A stretch of DNA of 64,000 nt from Streptomyces sp. NBC_01750 (lineage in GTDB: Bacteria > Actinomycetota > Actinomycetes > Streptomycetales > Streptomycetaceae): the NCBI RefSeq assembly GCF_035918095.1, contig NZ_CP109137.1:248001-312000 (forward strand), read 5' to 3'. Position 1 is the stretch's first letter. Every line of letters begins with the position of its first letter. The notes under the pieces are model-generated. The model was not told the origin of the DNA and ran no database searches. It saw only the letters and a program-made list of their open reading frames with translations. The position numbers were made by a program, and so were the translations under genes. Of this stretch, positions 44,303-52,849 are shown one piece after another.

Positions 44303-44357
44303 GCCGCACGGGCCACAGGACTCGTTCGGGTGGGGCCAGAGAAGTCATTCACAGCCA

Positions 44358-45474
44358 GACCGCCGCCGAGGGGGCGCCGCGCGCCTGGCTGTGGCGCTTC
44401 GTCGACAACGGGAGGTTCACCGGGATGCGGCTCACCAGTGCCCGACGAAGGCCTGGCCCGCCGTACGAGGTGGCTGTCGAAAGCGTGCGCGGCAGCGGCG
44501 GAGCCGGCGTTGAAAGGCATAGCCAGGCATGGCCGGTATCGACATGGCCTCGCCCGGTGTGGGGTAAGCGGCGCCTTCTGAGGCCGGGCGCCGTGCTCAT
44601 CCGGTTGCGCGGATTTCTGCCGTTGTGACTTGATCTTCGAGGCGTCGTTCGAAGCTTCTCTCTGGCAACGGCACCTGAATGGAGAAGCGTTGGGGCTGGG
44701 AGCATTGTGCGGGTTCCCGTCGTGACCCTGGCGTGGGAGCGATAGAGGGGGAATAGAGGGACATTCGATTTCGGCGGACGGTGGTCGATGGGGCGGCTGT
44801 GCTGGCGCTGGCGGCGGTGAGCGCCTGACAGGGCAGCAGCTCCCCCGGCGGGGACGGTGAAAAGGCACCCGGTACCGGTGCCAACAAGTCGCAGAAATCG
44901 GGCCTGCCCAGTGCTGGCACTATGGCGGACATCGAGACGATCGTCGCCGGGCGTACCACGTGTACAGACCTGCACCTGGAGCCTGAGAAACCCGAGGAGG
45001 AGTCGGTGGGCTCGGAGTGGGGCGTCCGGCACCGCAGGTCAGCATGTCCCAGGCGCGTTGGCCACAGGCAGACCTGCAGCGATCAGCGCAGTTCAAGACG
45101 CTGCCTGCACACCAACTCGATTACCCAGATTCTTTCCGGGACCGGTGGTCAGGGACCTCATCAGACCTGTGCGTATCTCAGAACTCACGTCGTTCGCACC
45201 GTCCTGACCGGGATCCGCTGATGACTCCCCGGCCGCAACGACATCACGACCACCCCAACCGCCGACACCGCTCCCGCTCCCGCTCCCAACCAGGCAAGCA
45301 CCCATCGGCACAGTCGTCAGCACCCCGCCAACATCACCAACGCAGTCTCCGCATTGTGTCTAAACACGGTTGCAGTACCGTGGCAGCCGTGCCTTGGGCG
45401 CACACGCACGCGCAGGGTGAATCCGACGCAGCGGAAGGCAGTCCCTCGGCGAGCCGCTGCCCCAACGAGACAAG
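44358..45474. other. 1.1 kb without a recognisable gene
   Basis: Several open frames cross this stretch in both directions but none has family similarity or a supported start. One plus-strand run (AWLWRFVDNGRFTGMRLTSA) has coding-like bias and may be a fragment. I see no repeats or RNA structure beyond the short dyads usual in this base composition. Confidence 0.4.
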
Positions 45475-46836
45475 GTGACCCCGGACTTGGCCATGAGAGC
45501 AGGAACGGATCCGGAGTCCGATCACGGGCCGGGGACCGCGGCAGCCGGGGGCACCACCGCGCCTTCACCGTCACCAGCTCGCGGATACCTGCGCTGGCTG
45601 CGTCGCGTGGTCGCGGTCGTGGTCAGCCTCTGCGCCGTCATGAGTGCGGTGCGGCTGGTCGCGCCCGCCACCACGGGAACGACGGGGGAGCCGCCCGGGG
45701 TCCTGCGGCAGCTGGCCTTCCTCCGGGCACAGTTGAACAGTCAGGCCGGTGACGAGGCACAACGGCAATTCCCGGAGGGGTACTTCTTCCTGCACGCGCT
45801 GTACGGCCTGAGCTGGGTCGAGATCGGGTTGCGCGATCCGGCCGGCGAGCAGGCCAAGGCGCTGCGGGAGGCACGCTGGGCGTTGCACCAGCTCGACTCG
45901 CCAGCCGGCCGCGCCCCGTTCAGCCCCAACCTCGTCCCACCGTACGGAGTCTTCTACCGCGGCTGGAGCAACTGGCTACGCGGCGGCGTACTGAGCCTGC
46001 AGCCCGCCGGGCAACGCCAGCGCAGTGAACTGCGGCGATTCGTCAACGATTCCGCCGCCCTCGGCTCGGCATTCGATGCCTCACCGTCGCCCTACCTGCC
46101 CGCCTACGCCGGGCAGGCATGGCCGGTCGACTCCACCGTGGCGATGGCGTCCCTGCGGCTGCACGACACACTGCTGCCGCCCCGGTTCGACAAAACTGTC
46201 CAGCGCTGGCTACGGGGCGTACGGCAGCGCCTCGACGCGCAAACCGGACTGCTCCCGCACCAGGTCGACGCCTCCACCGGTGAACCGTTGGAGGTGGCCA
46301 GGGGCAGCTCACAGAGCATCATCCAGCGCTTCCTCCCCGAGGTGGATCCCGCCTTCGCCGACGACCAGTACCGGCGCTTCCGCGGCCAGTACGTGACCTG
46401 GCCACTCGGCCTCGGGCCAGCCGTGCGGGAGTACCCCGACGGCATGGACGGCCCGGCCGACATCGACTCCGGCCCACTCCCCCTCGGCGTGAGCCTGTCG
46501 GCGAGCGTGGTCACCATCGGCGCGGCCCAGGTTCACCACGACGCCCCGCTCGCTGCGGCACTGGCCAACTACTCCGAACTCGTGGGCCTGCCGGTCGACA
46601 CCCCGTGGACCAAACGCTATGCCGCCGGCCTGCTCCCCATCGGCGACGCGTTCCTGGCGTGGTCGAAGACGGCACGTCCCTGGGTGCCGCGCGCCGCTTC
46701 GCCACCGCCGACGACTGTCTCGTCATCGTGGCCCATACCGCTGCTGTCGCTGCTGGCCGTCCTCGGTGCCGCGCCGTGGTTGCCCGCCCTGCTGCGGCAA
46801 CGCCCCCACCGCCGCGCCAATCCCCGGGGCCTGTAG
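45475..46836 (+). CDS. Membrane-anchored alpha/alpha-barrel-like protein
   Basis: A 453-residue protein: a hydrophobic helix near residues 40-60 (LRRVVAVVVSLCAVMSAVRL), then a long soluble domain with GYFFLHALYGLSWVEIGLRD, AWPVDSTVAMASLRLHDTL, TGLLPHQVDASTGEPLEVAR and DGPADIDSGPLPLGVSLSAS, and a C-terminal helix (IPLLSLLAVLGAAPWLPALL). Paired helices with these acidic, glycine-rich turns are typical of alpha/alpha toroid enzymes, but I cannot name a family. The start is a GTG at 45475; an ATG at 45493 is possible. The next large gene on this strand encodes DUF6185. Confidence 0.65.
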   Translation: MTPDLAMRAGTDPESDHGPGTAAAGGTTAPSPSPARGYLRWLRRVVAVVVSLCAVMSAVRLVAPATTGTTGEPPGVLRQLAFLRAQLNSQAGDEAQRQFPEGYFFLHALYGLSWVEIGLRDPAGEQAKALREARWALHQLDSPAGRAPFSPNLVPPYGVFYRGWSNWLRGGVLSLQPAGQRQRSELRRFVNDSAALGSAFDASPSPYLPAYAGQAWPVDSTVAMASLRLHDTLLPPRFDKTVQRWLRGVRQRLDAQTGLLPHQVDASTGEPLEVARGSSQSIIQRFLPEVDPAFADDQYRRFRGQYVTWPLGLGPAVREYPDGMDGPADIDSGPLPLGVSLSASVVTIGAAQVHHDAPLAAALANYSELVGLPVDTPWTKRYAAGLLPIGDAFLAWSKTARPWVPRAASPPPTTVSSSWPIPLLSLLAVLGAAPWLPALLRQRPHRRANPRGL

Positions 46837-47168
46837 ACGCCGTCAAGCGTGCCGTCTCAATGGGTGCCGGTGGACGCGCTCAAGGATCACCGGGCCGGTT
46901 CGGCGATTGCTGCCGGTGTAGAGGGCGGGTGGCCGTGGCGAGGACACGGTACAGAGGAGTGGGAGTTTGGCGCGGCCGAACATCTGGCATGTAGGCCGTC
47001 GCCGACTCCCGCGGCTCACTCCGTGCAAACCGATGCACGCATCGGCCGTGCAACTCGCTCAGATGCCGTCCAGGTCCTGTCATCGCCAAGGTTCCGACCC
47101 AGAACCAGACTGACTACCCGCCTGGCAACCAGTCACGCCGAAGACGGCTGCAGTACTGGGGTCCTTCT

Positions 47169-47345
47169 TCAAACGGATCTCGCCCAGATGAGGAACGACG
47201 CCAAGCTGACCGCTGCTACGTAGGAGGTGGCGGTCTTGTCTTATCTGGTCGCGATGGAGGGGAAGCGCTTGAGGGCGTTGAAGCACCTCTCGCCGGGGTT
47301 GCGTCGGCGGTGCTTCTCGCGGTCGAAGCCGGGCGTATCGGATGC
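47169..47345 (-). pseudogene. IS5-type transposase C-terminal remnant
   Basis: HRRRNPGERCFNALKRFPSI followed by ATR, a stop codon, then DKTATSYVAAVSLASFLIW matches the C-terminal helix of IS5-type transposases, where relatives read RYDKTA. The tyrosine codon has become TAA. The catalytic E region (NPGERC) is included but the first two acids are lost. The 46837-47168 and 47346-47505 stretches show no gene. Confidence 0.6.
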
Positions 47346-47505
47346 GAGGCACGTGCTGAATGTCAGGGACGAATCACACGGTTCCGAGGCGGCGCGGGGA
47401 CCGTGGGCTGTATATGTCTCTGGTTGCGTGCGGGCCGCCGCCTGGGCTCCTGCAGGGGCGTTGGAGGCGGCGGGCGAGTGGGCCGACGTCTGAGGGGGCT
47501 GGCCG

Positions 47506-50091
47506 ATGGGGCGAATGCGGCTGTGGTTACGGGTGGCTCTCGTACTGTTGGGGATATCCCTCGGAGGTGCGCTGGCCCCAGCGCACGCAGCGCCAGCCGA
47601 TACTGATGAGTGCGCCGCGGCCGGCCTGAGGACGGCACGGGTCATCGCACGCGTGACGTTCACTCACGACGGCGAGAACTACACGCGGGCCGACAGCCGT
47701 TTCACGGTTCGGGCGCCCGCCACCTGGAAGTGGGCACCCGATCTGCTGCTGAACGGAGACACCGAGCGCTACCGGACGGCCATGCGGTGCCTGCTCCGCG
47801 AGCCGGACACGTCGCTCTACCGCTACAACGAGCAGCAGACGCATCCGCCGGAGGTCAGCGCAGAGGCGCGCTGGATCACGGTTGAGCAGCGGACTGCGAC
47901 CGTCGTTTACACCCAGGGAGACCGGGACTTCGGCCCCTGGCGGCTGGCCGTGGGTAAACGGCTGTGGACCGTGGAGCTCCAGGTACCCACGGCGCTGCGG
48001 TCCGCCCAATGGGAGCGGGTCGAGGCTCGGCTGGGCGGTCGGGCCGCCCGGCTCGTGTCCCCACCGCCAACTGAGGGCTCCGCCACCCAATTGGTCTGGT
48101 TACGGGGAAAGCCCGGGAGCGCACCGCCCGAGGTTCGGATCAGGCTCCAGCCGCCGGCAGTGAAGGCTCTGACAACGCGCTGGAGCGACCCGCCGTGGAC
48201 GTTCCTTTCGCAGCTTGGCTGGGTGACCTGGGACGCCGTGTTCTTCGTGGCCCTGGTGGCCGTGTTGCTACGCTTTCGGCAACCAGCAGTTCCGCCGCAC
48301 CTGTTGGCCTCGCTGCCCCCGACGGCAGGCCCGGCGGAGAAGGCAGCGCTACGCGGTCTGTGGCTCCTGGCACTGCTGCTGGTGGTGCTGGTGCCCGTGC
48401 AGTGGGCCAACGTCCTGAACGTGGGCGAGCACGAAACCGCCATTCAGCTGAGCGTGTCGACTCTGGGAGGGCTCGCGCTGTGTGCCTTCGGACGGCCCCG
48501 CCGACTCGCCGTCGGCGCAGTTGCGATGGCCACGGTGGGCATCACTGCGGTCCTCGTCCTCCCCGGCCTGTTCGGGCTGCAGGTTTCGGACCTGGAGGGC
48601 CTCCAGCGTTTCACTGCCCGCGGGGGTATGTACTGGTCCGGAGCCGCCTGCGCCTGCACGGTCTTCATCTGGCTCGTGGGGGTGGCCGCCTCCGGAGTCA
48701 GGCTGTGGCGTTCCCCGTTCCGGCCGTCAGCCGCACCGGTCTCCCTCGGCCACTTCCCCCTGCCCCTCCTCGGCGTCCTGGCTCTCCTCGCCGCCGCGCT
48801 GCCCGCCGCCGGGGCCTGGGCGGGGCACATCACATGGGAACGGGCGAGCTGGCTCAGCGCCCGCACCACAGACGTGGCATATGGGGAACGGCACCTGGAC
48901 TCGGTCTTCAATTACGTGAACTTCTTCGCCGCCTACTGGCCCGAATGGGTCTGCGACACGGTGTGGAAGTGGGGCGCGGGCCTGGCGATCCTGGCCGTGC
49001 TGCGGGCACGGATGTCGGGGACCGGAGCATCCGGCATTGTTCCGTCCCCACCGGAACGGACAGCCCTCGTGCTGTTCTACATCGTCATCGTAATGCCGTT
49101 CATTGGGTGGTACGCGGGGGTTCAGCTGCCAGTCCTGACGCTGACTGCCGGCTGGCTGGCGCTGTGCGGGCTGCTGGCCCTCGGTCGGCGCCGCGCGGTA
49201 CTGGAGCGCAAGCTGCCACCGGGAGTGGGGTCGGGAGCGCCGCTGCACGAGGCGGTGCGGGAGTCCGACCGGCAGCATCTGATGCAGGCGGCCCGGCGCC
49301 ACCGAGACCTGCACGCCCAGCTGCGCCGCCTCGAGCAGGGCCAGCAAAACGGCGAACGCCGACAACTGGAACGCGCACTGGACAGACTGCAGCGATGGCG
49401 TCCCCCGCAGCCTGCCACGCCCCACCAACGCGTGCGGATGCCAGACGGGGTGGGTCCGGTAGAACTCGCGCTGGCCTGGGGCCCCGGAACCACCTGGTGG
49501 GAGAACGGCTGCCGCGCGTCCCGGTACGCCGCCGGGCTCGCGGTACCCGCCACAGCGGTGACGACCTGGGCGAACAACATCCGGGGACCACTCTGGAGCG
49601 AGACGTACGCGCAGCCCTATGGCGTCGCCAACCTCGTCACCTCTACGGCGGCCTCGGTGATCGTCTGGGCGGGCGCCGGATTCATCCTGGGCGCACTCTG
49701 GAGACAGCTCCCCGGGCGGCGCGGCCCCGCGCGAGCGTTCGGGCTCTGGACCGTCTATACCGTCCCCTGGCTGGTGGACTCCATAGGCGTCGCCGCGCTC
49801 GGTCAGTCACACGGCACGCGGGCACTGGACCTGGCGCTCACCCTGCTGATCCTGACGCTGACCGGGATTGCCATGGACATCGACACCTTCCGACGCGAGC
49901 GTCACTACTGGCCCACCCGAGCCGGGCTGCTGCTATCCCTCTACCAACTGCGGACCGCATCCGTGCACATCGCGTTCTTCGTGGCACAGCTCGTCGCGCT
50001 GGTGACGATCTGGCAGCAACTGAAGGGCAACACCCCCACGGTGGTCCTGGAGACGCCACGGCCACCGGGCGGGCACGGGTCGACACCATAG
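47506..50091 (+). CDS. DUF6185 family membrane protein
   Basis: An 861-residue protein: signal peptide (VALVLLGISLGGALAPAHAA), an extracellular beta-rich domain of about 200 residues (YTRADSRFTVRAPATWKWAP), then about 12 hydrophobic helices split by a cytosolic coil (QHLMQAARRHRDLHAQLRRL and RQLERALDRLQRW). This matches DUF6185, a large streptomycete membrane family of unknown function. GAGGGGG precedes the ATG. The order of a big periplasmic domain, membrane bundle and cytosolic coil suggests a sensor or transport role; I have no direct evidence. Confidence 0.75.
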   Translation: MGRMRLWLRVALVLLGISLGGALAPAHAAPADTDECAAAGLRTARVIARVTFTHDGENYTRADSRFTVRAPATWKWAPDLLLNGDTERYRTAMRCLLREPDTSLYRYNEQQTHPPEVSAEARWITVEQRTATVVYTQGDRDFGPWRLAVGKRLWTVELQVPTALRSAQWERVEARLGGRAARLVSPPPTEGSATQLVWLRGKPGSAPPEVRIRLQPPAVKALTTRWSDPPWTFLSQLGWVTWDAVFFVALVAVLLRFRQPAVPPHLLASLPPTAGPAEKAALRGLWLLALLLVVLVPVQWANVLNVGEHETAIQLSVSTLGGLALCAFGRPRRLAVGAVAMATVGITAVLVLPGLFGLQVSDLEGLQRFTARGGMYWSGAACACTVFIWLVGVAASGVRLWRSPFRPSAAPVSLGHFPLPLLGVLALLAAALPAAGAWAGHITWERASWLSARTTDVAYGERHLDSVFNYVNFFAAYWPEWVCDTVWKWGAGLAILAVLRARMSGTGASGIVPSPPERTALVLFYIVIVMPFIGWYAGVQLPVLTLTAGWLALCGLLALGRRRAVLERKLPPGVGSGAPLHEAVRESDRQHLMQAARRHRDLHAQLRRLEQGQQNGERRQLERALDRLQRWRPPQPATPHQRVRMPDGVGPVELALAWGPGTTWWENGCRASRYAAGLAVPATAVTTWANNIRGPLWSETYAQPYGVANLVTSTAASVIVWAGAGFILGALWRQLPGRRGPARAFGLWTVYTVPWLVDSIGVAALGQSHGTRALDLALTLLILTLTGIAMDIDTFRRERHYWPTRAGLLLSLYQLRTASVHIAFFVAQLVALVTIWQQLKGNTPTVVLETPRPPGGHGSTP

Positions 50092-50493
50092 TCCTTCCTG
50101 ATCTCACAGTTGAGGGTCATGGGCCGTTCACATCACCGATGTGGTCCGTCCTGAGGTCCTCACCTTCACCCCTCCCCCGCGTCCAGCCCCATTCCCAACG
50201 GCAGCCTGTGGCTGACCCGCACTTGGGCCGGTCCCTCCACCGAACCGGCGTCAGCAGCCTGATGTCGAACGACATGTGCCATGCCGGTCAGGGCAGCTGA
50301 GAGGACAGGGCCGCGTGCCCTCTTCTGACGTGGCTTAGAGGTCGCGCAGATGGGCGCGGTGGGGAGCCCTGTCGCGAGACAGGCACAGGCCCTGGGCGAT
50401 CACGTAGTTGCCACGCTCTGTGATCACCCGGGGCTGCCTCGAACGGAGTGGCTGTACGCCTGGCCGAGAAGGTGCAGAGGATCTGGGGCCTGC
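50092..50493. other. Mostly non-coding, one short minus-strand C-terminal fragment
   Basis: At about 50336-50432 the minus strand reads RVITERGNYVIAQGLCLSRD then RAPHRAHLRDL-stop, which looks like the end of a larger lost protein. The rest of this stretch shows nothing recognisable. Confidence 0.35.
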
Positions 50494-51318
50494 TCAGATC
50501 GCCGGTGCAGCCATCGGGGAGCGAGTTGCGGCGGAGATGAGAATTTCGCGGGGTACCCGCCCTGCTGCGTCAAGGGCGCGGCCCACTGGGTGGGCGTGGG
50601 CGCCTGCCGGGAGGTTTCCGCGGCGACCGCTGAGTACCACGTCGATGGAGCCCATGGTGCTGTGCGATTCCCTGGTTCGGTCCAATCGCCGCAGTGTTTG
50701 GCGAGCGACTGCCTCCGCGCTGTCGTACAGGGTGATTCCGGCGGGCAGGCTCTGCAAAATCTCTGGCGCCACCAGGGAGTAGTGAGTGCATCCCAGCACC
50801 ACGGAGTCGCAATTTTGGGGGGTTCGCTCGGCCGCGTCGGCGATCGCTTCCGCTGCTGCGGCCATGTCGCCGTGGTCGATCGCCTCGGCCAGACCGGGGC
50901 ACGCGACACGCGCGACAGGCATGCCGTTCGCGTAGTCCGCGATCAGGCGATCCTGGTAGTCACTCGACGTGGTCCGGACGGTTGCCCACACGGCGATGCC
51001 TTGGCCGGTTGCCGCGGCCGACTTCACGGCGGGCACGGTTCCGATCACGGGTACTCGCGGTTCGAACCTCTCGCGCAGGGCGTCGATCGCGGTGACGGTG
51101 GCGGTGTTGCAGGGGACCACGATGGCCTCCGCGCCCCGCTGGACGGCCAATTGAGCGGCGGTGAACAGACGGTCCGTGACGAAGGAGGCAGTTCTCGATC
51201 CCCAGGGGGCGCCGTCAGGGTCCAGAAGCAGAAGCAGATCGAGTTCCGGGGCGAGGTGCCGAAGCCAGCCTGTAGTGGAAAGGAGGCCAAGTCCTGAGTC
51301 GATCAATGCCACCGTCAT
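50494..51318 (-). CDS. murI: Glutamate racemase-like protein
   Basis: A 274-residue aspartate/glutamate racemase. ALIDSGLGLLSTTGWLRHLA contains the N-terminal D-S-G motif, VVPCNTATVTAIDALRERF the first catalytic cysteine, and SVVLGCTHYSLVAPEI the second. Glutamate racemase makes D-glutamate for peptidoglycan. The sequence is divergent from typical housekeeping MurI (DLLLLLDPDGAPWGSRTASF instead of the usual Y-x-D-x-x-x-x-P-Y-G), so it may be a second copy for a special product or bacteriocin-type use. It stands alone. Confidence 0.8.
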   Translation of the reverse strand: MTVALIDSGLGLLSTTGWLRHLAPELDLLLLLDPDGAPWGSRTASFVTDRLFTAAQLAVQRGAEAIVVPCNTATVTAIDALRERFEPRVPVIGTVPAVKSAAATGQGIAVWATVRTTSSDYQDRLIADYANGMPVARVACPGLAEAIDHGDMAAAAEAIADAAERTPQNCDSVVLGCTHYSLVAPEILQSLPAGITLYDSAEAVARQTLRRLDRTRESHSTMGSIDVVLSGRRGNLPAGAHAHPVGRALDAAGRVPREILISAATRSPMAAPAI

Positions 51319-51985
51319 GGGGTCAAGTTACCAGCCAGGTCTTGCCGCCTGGCTGGACTGGTACGGCCCGTGGACCACTGCGAAGTTCCCTGAATGAGTA
51401 CGCGCGGACGCGGTGGCCGGTGAAGGCTCCGTATTGAGCCCGCTCCCGCTGAGCGCATTGATGCGCCGCAGGTTCACTGTGAGGCGGCCCTGTGGATCGT
51501 GTGGACCGGCGCCTTGGCTGACGTCGCCCTCCGCGTCCTGTGGGTCGATGCTCCCCGCTGGCTCCACACCCCTGCTACCTCTCCCCCGGCTACCACGAGG
51601 GCTTCCACGCCTTCACCCCGGCCGCCTACTGGCCACACTGATGGCCTGCCCCGCGCCCCCGTCACCCCATGTTCCCCCCGCGGCCGATGGCTTGGGGACA
51701 TGGGCTGACAGGGGCATTCCCTCTTCGGGCCCTGCTGCGGCCCTGCGGGGGGTCGCCAGGCAGAGCCTGAGCCAGCCGTTTTCCTGACGACAGGCGGCGG
51801 GGCGGGACAAGAACCCCCGGCGATTTGGAGCGTGGCACCTGCCAACCGCCGCACCTTCCACGACCGCGCCACGACCGAGGTCGGAGACGCGAGCCATGTC
51901 GTGGAATCGCTCGGACACACGAAGATCATCCCCGGCTGGGCCGACACGCCCTCCACGCCGCACGGCACGCGCCCCCACCAAGGCA
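51319..51985. other. No intact gene; possible hemolysin III-type scrap
   Basis: Near 51480-51570 the plus strand reads LWIVWTGALADVALRVLWVD followed by APRWLHTP, similar to one helix and loop of hemolysin III/PAQR-type membrane proteins. The frame is lost on both sides. No other gene is seen. Confidence 0.3.
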
Positions 51986-52732
51986 TCAGCCTCGCGCAGG
52001 AAAACGCCCCGCCAGGAACTGCTCGAACGTCACCTTGCCCACGGCCCGCTCCGGCGTCAGATGCCCGCCCGCCCGGAACCCGTGGTAGGCCTTGCCGGCC
52101 AGACGCACGTTCAGCAGGGAACGGCGCCGTCCGCTCGCGCGCAGATAGGCCCGGGCCAGCTCCGGAAACGTACGGACCTCGGGGCCGCCCATGTCCGGCA
52201 CCCGCCCCGCGGGCGCCCCGGTTGCGAGCTCGGCCAGCCGGGCGGCGACCTCCGCCACCTCGACCGGCTGGTCGGCGACCCCCGCCGGGAGCAGCATGAC
52301 CGGCAGCTTCGCCGAACCCTGCAGGAGCTGCAGCACCAGGTCGTGGAACTGTGTCGCGCGCAGCACCGTCCAGCCGAGCCCCGACTCCTCGATCAGCCCC
52401 TCAACGGCGAGCTTGGTCCGGTAGTAGCCGAGCGGCACCCGGTCAACGCCGACGATCGAGATGTATGCCAGATGCCGCACCCCGGCCCGGCGGGCCGCCT
52501 CGATCAGATGGCGTGCCGCCTGTTCGTCACCGCCGCGCGGGCTGGACGCGCAGTGCACGACCGTGTCCACGCCCGCGAGGGCTGCGGCCAGCCCCGTGCC
52601 CTCGCGCAGGTCCACGGCGTACGGCCGCGAGTGCCGACTCAGCACGCGCACCTCGGCCCCGTCCGCGCGCAGTCGCTCGGTGACGAGCCGGCCGAGCGTT
52701 CCGGTGCCGCCGGTCACCAGGATCGTGGTCAT
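51986..52732 (-). CDS. NmrA-type NAD(P)-binding protein
   Basis: A 248-residue atypical short-chain dehydrogenase. TTILVTGGTGTLGRLVTERL holds the glycine-rich T-G-x-x-G-x-x-G dinucleotide motif; VDTVVHCASS and HLAYISIVGVDRVPLGYYRT are family strands. It lies directly downstream of an ECF41 sigma factor gene on the same strand. ECF41 factors are classically linked to a COE gene (carboxymuconolactone decarboxylase, oxidoreductase or epimerase); this NmrA-like oxidoreductase fits that role and would be the main target. The start at 52732 matches the family; the frame opens at 52810. Confidence 0.85.
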   Translation of the reverse strand: MTTILVTGGTGTLGRLVTERLRADGAEVRVLSRHSRPYAVDLREGTGLAAALAGVDTVVHCASSPRGGDEQAARHLIEAARRAGVRHLAYISIVGVDRVPLGYYRTKLAVEGLIEESGLGWTVLRATQFHDLVLQLLQGSAKLPVMLLPAGVADQPVEVAEVAARLAELATGAPAGRVPDMGGPEVRTFPELARAYLRASGRRRSLLNVRLAGKAYHGFRAGGHLTPERAVGKVTFEQFLAGRFPARG

Positions 52733-52797
52733 CGCAGTTGTCGTCCCTTCGGTGGGCGTGCGCTCCCCGGTGGAGCGCACGCCATCCGCTGAGAACC

Positions 52798-52820
52798 GAC
52801 GAACACCCAAAGATGTGACA
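52798..52820 (-). promoter_or_regulatory. ECF41-type -35 box upstream of the NmrA gene
   Basis: The minus strand has TGTCACA, the known ECF41 -35 element, at 52820-52814, 81 bp before the NmrA start. A CGTC lies 12 bases further; the described ECF41 spacing is about 16, so the -10 assignment is uncertain. Confidence 0.4.
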
Positions 52821-52849
52821 GCTTCCTCGTGTCGGCACTCACCTGTGGG

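Larger units (their letters stand above)
42428..44357 (-). mobile_element. Internally deleted IS21-family element with a cargo gene
   Basis: One end begins TGGCTTCGAACGAGTTTTCT then GGCCCC at 42428; the other, reversed from 44357, reads TGGCTGTGAATGACTTCTCT then GGCCCC. At both ends the GAANGAN box starts 7 bases in and further boxes recur at about 23 bp (42435, 42458, near 42480, 42503; 44350 and 44327). Inside are C-terminal istA and partial istB on the minus strand and a plus-strand cargo gene. Flanking 7-mers GACCCGC and GACCGCC could be a decayed target duplication. It has lost most of istA, so it could move only in trans. Confidence 0.75.

Noticed and set aside
44358-45474. Search for an intact gene in the 1.1-kb stretch
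   Set aside because: Frames on both strands are open but none has a supported start together with family similarity.
48195-50300. 701-codon plus-strand open frame inside the DUF6185 gene
   Set aside because: It is a shifted frame of the DUF6185 gene, Arg/Pro/Gly-rich with no domain; long open frames like this are normal at this base composition.
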